This document shows positions 1 to 13,700 of a DNA stretch of 64,000 bases, piece after piece. The position numbers and the translations under genes are program-made. This DNA comes from Amyelois transitella (Eukaryota; Arthropoda; Insecta; Lepidoptera; Pyralidae): assembly GCF_032362555.1 (NCBI RefSeq), contig NC_083511.1, forward strand, positions 1,612,001 through 1,676,000, in the 5' to 3' direction. How positions within the stretch are numbered: the stretch's first letter is position 1; every line of letters starts with the position of its first letter. The notes beneath the pieces were generated by a model, which saw only the letters and a list, made by a program, of their open reading frames with translations, ran no database searches and had not been told where the DNA came from.

Positions 1-177
1 AAGTAGGTAGATATAACTTAGGATTATTTTTATAAGACAATTTTGTAACTTGATTGTCTGGGTGTTTTTCTAGAATCCAAAAGAAAAGTGGAGTCTTCTT
101 CTAATATTTAGAGTTTGAGATCTGCCGAAACGACCTGGTATAGAGACAGAAAACTATTTTTAAGTAAGTAATATTAT

Positions 178-183
178 TTTATT
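178..183 (-). terminator. Probable poly(A) signal of Sobp
   Basis: AATAAA on the minus strand, about 290 nt past the Sobp stop codon, in AT-rich sequence. It is the first full signal I see downstream of the stop. Bases 1-472 otherwise show no coding features and are read as 3-prime UTR and flank. Confidence 0.5.
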
Positions 184-472
184 ACACATAATTATGTTAC
201 ATAGAAGTTAATAATAAGTTACTAATATCACATTTACAATGCGTTCTAACATTTCAGCAGCGCCACCAACGAAATACGAGTAATTTAGATTTTTATCAGC
301 TTTTATGTAAATTTCCTCATCAGTGTTAGTGGCCCTGGAATTATGATAAAATTATTAAATCTTACGTCTAAAAGACTAGCAAATTCACAGGACATTGAAC
401 TCTGATTATCATGCTTTTGTGATATGTATGAAGACTATTAATTTGAGATAATGAGATTATTTTAGGTAAGTT

Positions 473-1792
473 TTAAACTTGAACAATTTTCCGTGTCTTT
501 GGAATGAGGGCGTCGTCCTCCGTGGTAACTTCGACAAGTCTCCGTCGTTTCCGTAGCGGTCTTGGTGCTTCGGTAGGCTCCCTGGGCTTCGGCACTATCT
601 TAGCCATTTTGTTCCCTAGCCTTGTTATCTTAAATTTAGGTAATGTCTGCTCTGGATTACCGGATTCAGTGCTTTCGACCTCAGTCCCTTCTTCGGGCTC
701 CAGTCGATCTTCTACCTCTTTATTTTCTTCACAATTTGCGGTCCTATCCTCTGTCGTCTCTGAATGATTGTCGCCATTCACAACATTCGTTTTATTACTT
801 TCCTTTTCTCTGTTTTTGTCACTATTGATTGTGAAATCTAGAGGTCCATCATTATCATCACTTTTGACCTCCGTTTTGACTTTATTTGCGCAGTGTGCTT
901 GTATGAACGACGTTAATGGAATTGGTATAGGGATTGGAAGAGGTATAGGTATAACAACAGGGTATGGAACTAATACAGTGACGGGAGGAGCTTGACCGAA
1001 AGCTGGTGGGAAATTTGGAGGTGGTGGGATTCGAGGCCTCTCATGGGGCATTGACATACCTGGTCTGGGCATAAAATTCAGTCTCGGTGGGAATAATGGT
1101 TGCCTTAGTTCATTAGGCATTCCTGGGCCTGTATCCATGAAAACTGGTGGTGGCATCCCAAACATAGGGTTAGGGAAGTGTGGTGGTTGAGGATGTGGGT
1201 TTACTGGATGTGGTGGTGAATGTATGGCACTATGACCAGTGGTGGACGCAGGTGACGACCCATCTACTGAAGGGCTACACATGCGTAAATCCTGCGCCTT
1301 GGGCGTTGAAGTCTGCCGCCGAAGGGTTTGTGATGTCACTGTTGCTGAACATTTCGACGTTCTACGCTTTCTCAAATTCATCTTTGTCCCTCTTGTATCT
1401 TTTTTCGCCTCTGGTACCTTTTGAGGCGGTGTTCTCTCTTCCGATGATCTCTTTGGCTTCATCAGTTTCTCCGTTGGAGCAATAGTTATGACTGGCAGTG
1501 GCGGAGATTTGCGAAGTGGAATCTTCTGTATTTTATGTTCTTCTATATTTTCTGGGTTATTATGTTTATTAGCTTCAGGGTTTGGAGATCCGGACCTCTC
1601 AGATGTTGGGGAGGCGGATCTGCTTTTGCAGTTTTTTAACCACAGTTCGGGCGTGATGAGGTTGGATGTGGAGGCGCCGCTCACCAAGTGGGGGTTGAGA
1701 TCGAGGTGCGCCTGCGTCTCGCGACAAAAGATGTGCATCTTGTACTGGTTCAGACATTTGTCGGAGCAAAACTGGAGTTGTGTAGCACCATC
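473..1792 (-). CDS. Sobp: Sobp coding exon 4 (terminal exon)
   Basis: 1,320 nt after a TTTCAG acceptor. It opens [18 protein letters not shown], the last finger pair, then gives a Ser/Pro/Lys-rich middle, the long proline-rich tract and an acidic/basic tail ending KTRKIVQV and a stop. Plus-strand reading frames inside it are shadows of its biased composition. Confidence 0.93.
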   Translation of the reverse strand, partial: DGATQLQFCSDKCLNQYKMHIFCRETQAHLDLNPHLVSGASTSNLITPELWLKNCKSRSASPTSERSGSPNPEANKHNNPENIEEHKIQKIPLRKSPPLPVITIAPTEKLMKPKRSSEERTPPQKVPEAKKDTRGTKMNLRKRRTSKCSATVTSQTLRRQTSTPKAQDLRMCSPSVDGSSPASTTGHSAIHSPPHPVNPHPQPPHFPNPMFGMPPPVFMDTGPGMPNELRQPLFPPRLNFMPRPGMSMPHERPRIPPPPNFPPAFGQAPPVTVLVPYPVVIPIPLPIPIPIPLTSFIQAHCANKVKTEVKSDDNDGPLDFTINSDKNREKESNKTNVVNGDNHSETTEDRTANCEENKEVEDRLEPEEGTEVESTESGNPEQTLPKFKITRLGNKMAKIVPKPREPTEAPRPLRKRRRLVEVTTEDDALIPKTRKIVQV

Positions 1793-4700
1793 CTGAAATT
1801 AACAATTGGAAACTAAATAAAAATTTTGTATTAAAGTATTTTCGGCTTGCTTCTATCAGAAAGCTATCTCCAAATAATGATATACACCTATTTGGATCTA
1901 TTTTATGTGATAACAAAATTAAAAAGTGTAAAAGTATGTGCAAACCGGAATTGACGCGAGCATACCTGGTTCCATCGACCGTGGTCTCAGGATGACTAAC
2001 ACCAGTCGAAAACATAAGTCATTAAAAATCGGAACCTGGGTATGTTTGCGTTAATTCCCGTTTGCAAACATTAATAAATAAAGTGTCTTGAAGCCGCGTA
2101 CAATGTCGAAGTGGCATAAGTGCCACCTTTTGGATTACTATCATTGTCATTTTAGAAAATTTGACAAATTGATTAATAATTAAGGTTGCCTTGTAGTTCC
2201 CGGCACCAATAGAAAAATAATAGGACCACTCCATCGTCTCCATTTTCCGCCCACGGATGTCGTAAAAAGCGACTAAACAATAGGCTTCTAAATTTGGGAT
2301 TCTCCGTTTAGGCGATGAACATCCAACCTGTCACTATTTGAATCTCAATTCTATAATAAAGCCAAACAGCCGACCGTGGTCTATCAGTCTTATCAAGACC
2401 ATTGGGTCTATCTTCCGGGAAGATAGACCCAATGGGGGGGACCCAACAGGGAAGATTCTTCCCCGCAAGGGATACAAACGTGATTATATGTATGTATCTT
2501 AATTGTGATTTGTTTGTTAATACACTTACTACCCGTATAAGATTGTAGAGAAAATAAAGAAATTTTGATGTTGATTTTTGATTTTGAATTAATAAAGTTT
2601 CAATAAAGTACCTGAAAATCGACGTAGGCCACGGTGTGCCTGACATGTCGACACCAGTCGCAGGTCTTCGCCCTCTTGAAGTTGGCCCTCCTGGACTGGC
2701 TGAAACACAGCTCCGAGCAGAAGGCCGCCCCGGCCTGTTGTAGGGCTCCGCCCTCGCTGCTTATACTCTTGTTGCACCAGGAACATTCGTCTGTAATTAT
2801 AAGGGTGAAAATAAGTATATTTTTATGCAATACAATTGGTGAAGCTGTATTAGATTTAGGTTAAGAATACTGTTATTGGTGTAAGTGTAAGGGGTTCAAC
2901 TATAGGTAATTAACGAGCTTTGAACATTGTCTTCGCGACTTGTAAAATTTTTTAGAGGACAAAAAAATTTTAATTCAAATATATTTTTAGAGACATTTGG
3001 CGATATCTTAACGCCTTTGACGACGCCGAAAGATGCACTACATACAAATAATTGATTTAATACTTTAGCAGGACATCGTTTATATTATAATCACTGGTTT
3101 GTTCCCTTACGAGGTAGACAGAGCTTGACGTGACTTCTTGAAGAGACTGAAAGGCCACGGCCAAGGGTATATAAGGGCAAGGCTTACTTGGGATTCTTTC
3201 TGGGATTTTTTTGGGTGATGAGCTAGCAAACGATCGCTATTTGAATCTCATTTCCATTATTAAGCCATATAGCTTATCGCAGCCGTTCAGTATTTTTAAG
3301 ACTGTTGGCTCTGTCTGCCCCACAAAGGATCTAGATTACTTAATTTAGAACATATGTATATATCGTAAAAAAGTTATATTCTTATATTATCCTTCAAAAC
3401 ATTCAATCGTTATCCAAACAATTAAGTAGTACTTAATTCTCAATGATATCGGGATATGAACGAATGAAAGAAAAATCGCTGTAATTGTATACGGCGTCAT
3501 TACAGCAAGCGGTGGTCGATGATAGCTCGTTAGCTTATACTTATTAATTTCTGTCGGGTAAACCGAGCTGGGTAACGATCGGTTATTCGAGATATCGGAG
3601 ACAAGAATCGATTTTTAATACAATAAAATGAATAACAGATAAGTATTTTATCTTTTAAGAGAGATTCTGTTTATCATTTGGAACTTTTACATAGGTACAC
3701 ACATATAATCAAGTCTATGTCCCTTGCGGGGTAGACAGAGCAAATAGTCTTGAAAAGACTGATAGGCCACGTTCAGCTGTTTATGTATAATAATCTGTAG
3801 TGTATAAGGGATAGGCCCTTAGTCGCCTTTTCTATTCTATGACACAATAAAATCGTCACACCACATTACAAATCGCAAAGCAACTGCTCAATCGTTTCTC
3901 AATACATCACTTGCATGCTATTATGTATACAAAGCTCAATAAATTCGTTTTAAAAAAATTTACCGTTACAAGTACCTAATATTAGAACCTAGCTTTTGCG
4001 CGGGGCTTCGCTTCCGTGGAGAATTCCAGAAAAAAAAGTAGGTCACTCCCGAACGTCTATTCTAATTATCTATGCCCTTTTAATTAGATACCTACATGAA
4101 AATCCAAAAAATCCAGTAGTTATTGAGTTTATTCGATACAAACATACAAAAATACAAATCTTTTATCTTTATTAGTGTGGATAACAATAATAACCATAAA
4201 ACGTCTTACACGGCGGCGCGGCGCTCATAAAGACGATACAATTTCAGAAACATTATACTTGCATGTAATAAAACTCTTGTTCCACACACAATTAGGAATA
4301 ACGTAAAGTCTAAGATTTATCCTACACTGACGAGCTTGCATGAAAAGACTGATGAATGTGGTTGAAGGTGAAATATGCACCTTAGAATAGAAGCACTCCA
4401 TATCTTTCCCTTGGATGTCGCAAAAGGCGACTAAGGGATAAGCTTATAAACTTGGAATTCCATTTGTATTTGAATCTCTATTCCAACATAAAGCCATACA
4501 GCTGAACATGACCTCTAAGTCTTTTCAGACTGTTGGCTCTGTCTACCTTACAAAGGATATAGACGTGACTATATGTATGTATTTTTCCAATTCTATGTGA
4601 AAAACTAATGAATGACTGGCCGTCGACATGATGTGGAACAATAGGGTGTAACACCCCTCAGTTTTTCGTAAGAAACAAATCAATTCCAGGAACTATTAGA

Positions 4701-7700
4701 GATCTATTTGATATTAAAATGTAATCCAATCAGTGGTTCATCGCCGCTCATAATTTCCCGCCAAAAACTCGGAGGGCTGTTTTGTAAACGTAACTATTCA
4801 GGGAACTGCAGCTGTGAAGGGCAAGGGTGGGTCTTTCTCGGAAAAATACTCATTTGAATGGCCATTATATTATTTTAACGATCCCTATTAAATTAATATA
4901 ATGACCGTTTGGGTGAAATTTTGCACAAAAAAAATCGGATAAAGTCGCGGGCAAGCAATTTATACAGTTATTTCATTATATAATGATTGCGGTGCCGTGT
5001 GGTTCCCGGCTCTTTAAAATAGGATTCTCCATCTCTTTCCCATGAATGTCGTAAAAGGCTGATTGAATAGGCATAATCATGTAGTCCAACTTTTACCATG
5101 ATTAAATATGGGTTTTTAGATTTCCCTGCCAAGGTTTCGGAGGTCAGACGGGAGTCGCGTGGTGTAAAAATTTGACTTACCCAATCCAGAGTCATGGTCA
5201 AATGCGCACGCTTATGACCTAGAGAGGTGAAGGTAAACGGAACAAACGCAAACGCTATGAGAGATATAAGTTTATGTATAACCTTTATTCTTCTCGTCGT
5301 TGGCTTGTTCAGAGCTGGCGTCTCTGGCAAATTATTCAAATGCCTTATGATAAGGCCTTTGTCAAGTCATCCCAGGTGCAAGTACTGCTACTGTGGCCAA
5401 GACTGAAGATTCTCCATAGACGCTGTGATTTCAGATAGCTTACCTATATTAAGCACGGGACCTCAATCATAGCTGTGTGGCAAATATAGTCTTCAAATAC
5501 CCTGTCGGACTGGGGCACAGCGGCTACCCCTTCAATTTGAATTCAGACCTTATAGACATTATGAACAAAATGGATCACCTTTGTTCTTCTGGTCGTTGGC
5601 TTGTTCAGGGCTGGCGTCCCTGGCACGGGAGGCGGCCCATCGCCTCAGCTCCAGTCGCTCATACCCGTACCAGCCTAGCAGCTCATTCATAGCTGTTTCA
5701 GCAAATTCCTGAAAGAAAAGATCAACTTGAGAAAGGGCATTGCAAAAACTACAAAATAATTTTCCATTATAATTAATTAATGAATAAATATATACCCGAC
5801 AAATACCACACATTGAGTTAGCCTCGAAGTAAGTTCGAGACTTGCGTTACGAGATACTAACTCAACGATGCTATATAATAGATAAACATCCAAGCCACTC
5901 AGAAAAAGTTCTTTTCTCATCGTGCCCTGGCCAGGATTCGAACCCAGGACCTCCGGTGTCACAGACAAGCGTACTTACTGCCGCTGCGCCACAGAGGCCG
6001 TCTACAAACAAAGTTGTAATAGTTCTTTGCCATGCCATTATGAAATTATTTCTAAACAAATTAGTTTCAATAAGTAAGCACAAAAGAAAAAAGTAGGACA
6101 TCTGTTAATTCCAACTGCTACCACGCGATCGTTCAATGCTTACTTTTTTACCCCCACGATGACATAAATACTGGTGTTATTAATACGGGTGATTCGCAAA
6201 TAAAACAGAGATTTATACAAAATGAATTGCGATCCGGTGACCCGCTTTCTTAGAGATTTTATTGCGCATGATTACGCTAATATATTCGGACGTTATTTAA
6301 AACGTCTCGTCTTGTGTGTGGGTACAAAACGTGAGAGTTGATTGAGACAGAAATAAAAAAAAGTAACACGCAAATATTTCTTTTTTTCTCTACGCATTAT
6401 TTTTTGCTGTTATATCTTTTACTCTTCACAAAAATACAGAGATCACACAATTCTTTGAAATAATTATTGTTAAAGAGTGTATTTCATCGGTAACAGAGAA
6501 ATCGGAAATTTGGCGAGAATAACGGATAATATTAACTACTCATACCTGTAAACAGAACTTTTCACGATTTCCGCACGCGAAAGAACATGCTAGTGACACA
6601 ATTATTTGACAAATTGTTGGCAATATCCATTTTACTAATGAACACGTATAATTTAACAAGATTGACCCAACTTTCACAGTTATTTTCTTTTATCTTTGTA
6701 ATTATTCACGAGAAAAATGAGCTTACATTAATTTTTTGTTTCAAAAATTAAGATGATACAATTTGGAACTTTATTAATCATCTTTTTTTTGTTTTAACCT
6801 ATATAATTATTTACTAGAGGCCGCACGCGACTTCATCCGCATGGAAACCCTAACAATCCTGCGGGAACTCCGGAATAAAAAGTAGCCTATATGTTATTCT
6901 GAGTCTTCAGCTACCTACATACCAAATTTCATCGTAATCGGTTCAGTAGTTTTTGCGTGAAAGAGTTACAAACATCCATACTGACATACTCACAAACTTT
7001 CGCATTTATAATATAAGTTGGATATGACAAACGCAAAAGGACGTCACACCTAGGTACTTTCATTTGCTTTTCCTCAGGATTGTAAGAAAAAGAGTTGCTT
7101 GCCACGATCCCAGCATTCCTCTTTCGCTTCATCCTCATTCATACTCTCTACATGTAAACTCGTCCCTTTTGGGTATTGGTAACCTGACCTTTCACCAGAA
7201 GCCAGAACTTAATATTATTCAGATGTAAACTAACCTTAATTGTTTGTTTGTGAAAATTATTTCACTGTTTTAAAAGAGTACATTATATGCGTGTGTTATA
7301 CTTAGGATACGTATGTAACGCGGGTAAACCCGTGTCAAGCCGCTAGTTCTTCATCAAACTGTTCAATAATATCTTAAAATACCAAATTTATAGGAAATAA
7401 ATTCAATAGAAAATTTCTCAATAAAATCTTATAACTCGGAAGGTTTTCGCTCAGTAACCGGAGCCCAATTACACGGGGCTGGTCATCTTGACGTGGACTG
7501 TTACCCTAGATCCTTGTCAGTTTAATTAAATCCAGCTCGCGTGTCAAACAGATTGCGTTACTCACATAATGAAGGTGTTGTGGACATTTCACAATTATCT
7601 TTGTTCCGTATTAAATACACTTCTGATAATTATGACATTTAATATTATCTATGTCCCTCAAAGGGCCAGCCTAGTGTGATTAGTCTCGCTTTGCCTTCAG

Positions 7701-10700
7701 TAGGAATTTTTAGAAAGATTCTCTCTCTGCGAGTTCCTAGATACATACTCCGCCACACAATTCGAGGCGTGTCCGTTTACTTCTTATTTGATGTTAATTT
7801 TATCAAAATCGGTCCAGCTGTTCAGCCGATAAATTCCAAAACCCGTTTGGGAAATTGAGATACATAAGTATCCTTTATTTGACTATTGCGTCAGCCACAG
7901 GAAGATATATATCCTCCAATAGATCTATAGAGTAACCCTATTTTACTTTGAAGTCTATGGACACTAAGAAAACTTCTATGCAAACTAAGCAATAAATTCG
8001 TTGAGTTGTGACCTTTTTGTATTGCTGTAACTCACACCCTAATTAATTTGTATTCCATATGCACATTGTAAATTGTGTGTAACAAATCAAATAAATGAAT
8101 TATCTATCTATCTATCTATCAAACTATCTTAGCTATCGGTATATAAATTAGTCAAAACACATTTGATCTAAGTTAAAATACAAATTAAAAAATCAGTTAC
8201 TAGTTACCAGTAGGTATTTCAAAAAGGATGAAACTGGCAGTTTGCAAATGTAATAAACAAAAGATTAAAAAAAAAATATGCTGTTCTTTTTTTTAAAAGG
8301 ATGCAATGGAACAAACGACCCTTCCGCGTTTCAATTTACGACAGTGTTGCCAGTATAGTGTTGCGATAATTATCACTGAAATCGGGATATATGCCGTAAG
8401 AGCTGGTAACACACACCGAGAGCCATTATGCGGATTTTACTCGATCATCCTACCCAAATGATGCATACGAAATACGAAATATTTTGCATGCATTTCGTAT
8501 TAATTAGTAACTTTAACCTCCGCGATAATTAATATGTGCTTATCTGGAAAAATAGGCTGTAGTTGAATAAGGAATACGTAGTTGATATTATTTATGATTC
8601 TGCGAATTTTGTTTATTGAGAGTGATATTTTAGTAAAGGGTTACCTATATATAAGTTGTGTATTTGTTTCAATATCTATGTTTTATTTATCTAAGTTGGT
8701 AATAGATTTTTTAATCTTGACTGCTAGGCAGAATTTTGTTTTTATAAGCATGATTTGTACTAAACGTATATAGTTAAAATAGACAACTTCGGTCAATAAT
8801 ATAATAGGTAAGTATACCTGTAGGTAGGTATATATATATGTATGTGTATATATAGGTTACTACGTAGGTACCTACCAATTAATGGGTAAACCTCGTACGT
8901 AAAATGAACAAGGTGTATTATGGACTCTCTGCCAGATATTAAGAAAAATATTATTAAAAAAATACAATGCAGGCACGGGTTGTGGTGGGATATTTAATTT
9001 TTATGAGGATACGAGTACCATTTCAGGGGAAAAAAAACCATATATTGCACAAAAATTATTCTTTTAAAAAAAGAAAGACGAAATAACAAAGAGTTTTCGA
9101 TATAATTGTGGTTGCTGGAAAAACCTTTCCTTCCTTAAATAATAAAATTCTTTGAAAATAATAATTAAAGTTATAAAAAATTCAAAAGCTGAATATAAGT
9201 GAAGCATATGGCTTCAGTCAGATAAGCTAAATAATGTGTTTATTGTATCGGTGACTTTTTAAAGAGGCGACATAAAGGTGACCTCTACATACATTTAATA
9301 AAAAAAAATCTTGATTTTTGAAAGATTTTTGGAACTTTCGAAACTATGAGCTTTGAATAAAAAATATTTTCCCTGACAGGCATAAAAATAATACATACAT
9401 AGGACAAACATATAGTCACGTCTACATCCCTTGCGGGGTAGACAGAACCAACAATCTCGAACGGTCACGTTCAGCTCTAAAGCTTCATGATGGGATTGAC
9501 ATACAAATAGTGGCATCACCTACAATAGGAATCCCAAGTTTATAAGCCTATCCCTTAGTCACCTTTTACGACATCCATGGCAAAGATATAAAGTGGTTCT
9601 ATTCTAAATTGCCGAAAGCCACACGTAATTTAATTAGAATAAAAATAATTCAGAGAATAAAATTATAAATGTGCACAAACAAACAAAGTGTCTCAAATGT
9701 GAGAAAAAATACGTCGAGATTACGCCATCTTAGAGGTCATCTTTAGAAAGGGCGTGACAAAGACATGTTTGGGTCAGAAAGCGGTCACGGGTAACCCTAA
9801 ACTTATACCCGATACTACACGAATGCTTTTAATGGCAGTAGATGAAGGTAAATTTAGGAGCGCTATGTCATCTGACACCTGACTTACGCACGGACCTGTT
9901 ACCACAGAGCACAGGCACGGCCACTGCGTGGTATGCACTGCTCTGTTATTATTACATACATACAAACATATAATCACGTCTATATCCCTTGCGGGGTAGA
10001 CAGAGCCAGTCAGTCAACAGTCTTGAAAAGACTGATAGGCCACGTTCAGCTGTTTGGCTTTATGATGGAATTGAGATTCAAATAGTGACAGGTTGCTAGC
10101 CCATCGCGCCTAAAACAAGAATCCCATGTTTACAAGGTTATCCCTTAGTCGCCTTTTACAACATCCATGGGAACGAGATGGAGTGGTCCTATTCTTTTTT
10201 TTTAATGGTGCCGGGAACCACACGGCTCATTATTATTATTATATACTTTAAACACACTAGCAGCTCATTAAGCTGATGCGTGTGAATTTTGATGCTTGGA
10301 GATTTTTAAAGCTTGTCTAGCCGATTATTAAAATAATTGACTGAAGGGGCAGTTATGACACTCGTAGGAAGCTTGTTCCAGTCTGTAACAATACGATCAG
10401 GGAAAAAAATTTGTAGTGGATTCTTTTTAGCTTTCGTGCGGCATAACTTTAACGAGTGACCCCTCAGTCGCTGAATATGATATACTAACATTGTAACGCA
10501 CATACATATAGTCTATATCCTTTACGGGGAAGGCAGGGCAAATAGTCTTGAAAAGGCTGAAAGTCCACTTTCAGCTGTATAGCTTTACTAGCTGTGCCCG
10601 CGACTTCGTCCGCGTGGAATAGTTATTTTGGGCATCATTGAAGCCCTCAAGGGTGAATAATTTTCCCCGTTTTTTTATTTTCACATTTCTCATTATTTCT

Positions 10701-13700
10701 TCGTTCCTAAAAGTTGCAACGTGATGTTATATAGCCTAAAGCCTTCCTCGATAAATGGTCTATTCAACTCAAAAAGACTTTTCAATTCGAACCAGTAGTT
10801 AGTATACCTGATATTAGCAAACACAAACAATTTTTTTCATAATATTAATAAAGATGATGGAATTGAGATTCAAATAGTGACAGGTTGCCAGCCCATCGCC
10901 TGCAAGAAGAATCCCACGTCTATAAGCCTTTACCTTAGTAATACACATTAATTTTACTTCTAATATTAATTACCAAAATGATTTAGATTATTTTGCAACT
11001 AATTGAAAACACGCTAAATAGGTATCGGGTTGATACCACAGCCTATATTGAATTTAGCAGAATTTTGTATTTTGTGGCTATTTTACTTCAGAGAAAATAT
11101 ATAATACCATTTCGTTGTGAAACCAGCTAATAATCCGGTACGGATTATTATTAAGAATTTTTTATTTTATTTTCGAATTCAAATTTTTGTTTGCATAACG
11201 TACGTAAGTACCTTCAACAAGGTCTTAAATTTATATATCAGATCTTCATATTTACCCTTTCGGATGTTGCAAACATTTATTATGTATTAGTAGACATACT
11301 AACTTATACATAAAGGTGCGTACTTAGTATCATATTATAATTTTAAATCTAATTAGAATTGTTTAACTTTAGTATTGCACAATTTTTATTTCTTAACTTA
11401 TAAATGATGATGTTTGGCATAAAGATGATTATGTAGATTAGCTAATTTGTTTCTGGAAATTCCAACGGAAACTATTTTTCGCAGAAGCTTGTATACATAC
11501 ATATAGCGAAAGTATGTTTATTAAAAAAATTGCAAACTGCGATTGGAACGATTCCCCATCCCGAGTCTCCGACCGTCGTAGTCTGAAACATCATTCCCGC
11601 CCGCTACAATACTCTTTGCGATGATTAATTTTGAAACAAACATACATGTAGTCACGTCTATATCCCTTACGGGGTAGACAGAGCCAACAGTCTTTAAAAG
11701 ACTGATGGGCCACGTTCAGCTGCTCGGCTTAATGATAGAATTAAGATCCAAATAGAGACAGGGAGCTAGCTCATCGTCTTAAAAAGTATCTTATGCTTAT
11801 AAGCCTATCCCTTAATCGCTTTTTACGACATTTAAGAAATGGACTGGTCCTATTCTTTTTGTATTGGTGCCGAGAACCACACGGCACAAACATTTTATAG
11901 TCTAATTTTATTTCGGATATGTTATTATCAACGGCATAGGTGACCCACTAACCTGGCGGGCGAAGAACTACGGCCACCGTTGTCACTATAATGTGTCGCC
12001 GTCGGGAAGGGATCACGTCATTCATTCGGTAGACTCGGGGCATAGTGTAAGAATATCAGTGCGCTCAGTTCACTGTAGTTTTTTTGTTAGGTGTATTTTT
12101 TTTTTTCTTCAAGTAAGCAAATTTTTAATTTCTATTGGCTGAAATCTTGAAATCAAAATTCAGCGGATTTTCTGAATCCGGCATACCCACGCCAAACTTT
12201 AAAAGCTTTAAGAGGCTAACAAAATGCTTATATCATTGTTAGGGAATCCTAAAAAAAAATTTCTTTTTTACATACCGCTGAGCGAGTAAAGCTCCAGAAA
12301 ATGCTACTATAAGTATTTAAGTCAACTTTTACCTAATATAAACTATGAAATCGTGAAAATCGCTTCAAAATATTACAACAAACGAATTCAGTATTTAGTG
12401 GAACTTCAAATTATGGGGATACCCAATTTTTATTTTTATACATATGTATACAGACAAAACAGTTACATTTAATTACATATAAATATATATACATATCTAC
12501 CTGCTCTGTTTCCTACTACATTCCCTACACTGTGGCGCGGCAAAGACGAGACGGCACACTGCAAACATATCCGGTTACAGCAACTAGTGAAGCTTATAAT
12601 TTACCTAATGCCTTGTAAAACGATAGCACCGCTAATGTACGCGGAAACAAATATGGCTTTCAAAACTAGTTATATATGTATGAGCGACATTTTCGTATCG
12701 ATTTATTATGGCAGAGTATAGAATTATGGATTTATGTTAATGTCTCACCATATTTCCATTCTTCCTTATTGGTCTTCTCCAATTTCAAATTCAAAATTTT
12801 CACACATTCGGACCATGGGTTCTTCTCCAGATAGGAGAGACTTTATAATCCAACATTACATTAAAATCCACGATTGAAATCTCAAATAGTTACCTATTCC
12901 GTACAATGTCTTTATATATCAACTCGAACACAAACTACATTGGTACTTAGGTAACCAAAGCGGAACATAATTTCATTTTGAGTAGCCGTTTATAAATATA
13001 TAAAGCTGCGATCGCGTTACAAAAGCTGGTCCTATTTGCAGGCGACCGGTTGCGCGTTTCAAAATAATTAGTTTCTAAACATAGACTTCGCGAGTGAACA
13101 GAGCCGGCAATGTGATCACTTGCGATTGAAAATGGGTTTCTGTTTTAATGATTAAATGTCACGTCAAAAGTAGTTTTAACACACGAGCTTACGTGAAAAC
13201 GTGACGAATATTAATGAAGTGGAGTGTTGCATATAGAAAGTTCTAGTCTCTGCGCACCTCTCTGGGAAAGAGGTTATTTTAGTGTGTGCAGTGCTAAGTA
13301 ATTTAATTCAAAAATTGGGCTTCATGTTAATTGCTTTAGTCCTTTAGTCTTTGAAGCAATTCTGATCTACCTACAAGAAACCATATATACCAACCTATCC
13401 AGATTAAATATAAATAAGTAGTACCACGTATAATTTGTCGTATCTGGATTTTTACTAAGTCTACTTCATAAACGGTGAGAGAACCGAATTCCGCCGGCGC
13501 GTGGCATGGCTGCAGGACTATTCTTAGAAATGAAATAAGATCTTAGTAATATCTCATTGCTCAGAAGACTTACTGTGTTTACTTACATCTGTATTTGTAC
13601 TGGAAAATCAGAACATGACTTTTCTTTATGTCTTTATCAAGAATTTTAAGCGTATGATTTTAATGTCTCTTTTTGTTTGGGGTAAGATTTCTTTCAATGT

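Larger units (their letters stand above)
1793..2611 (-). other. Sobp intron 3
   Basis: 819-bp GT-AG intron. It holds one SINE-A copy (2184-2497) containing a 37-base palindrome; the rest is AT-rich without recognised features. Confidence 0.85.
2791..5578 (-). other. Sobp intron 2
   Basis: 2.8-kb GT-AG intron. It contains several SINE-A fragments, a small Helitron (3989-4181) and the fossil exon copy (5281-5329). The stretch from 2870 to 3100 shows nothing recognisable. Confidence 0.8.

Noticed and set aside
1180-1485. Plus-strand frames inside Sobp exon 4
   Set aside because: Produced by the proline- and serine-rich composition of the minus-strand gene.
8098-8121. CRISPR-like array
   Set aside because: It is a simple TATC microsatellite in a eukaryotic genome.
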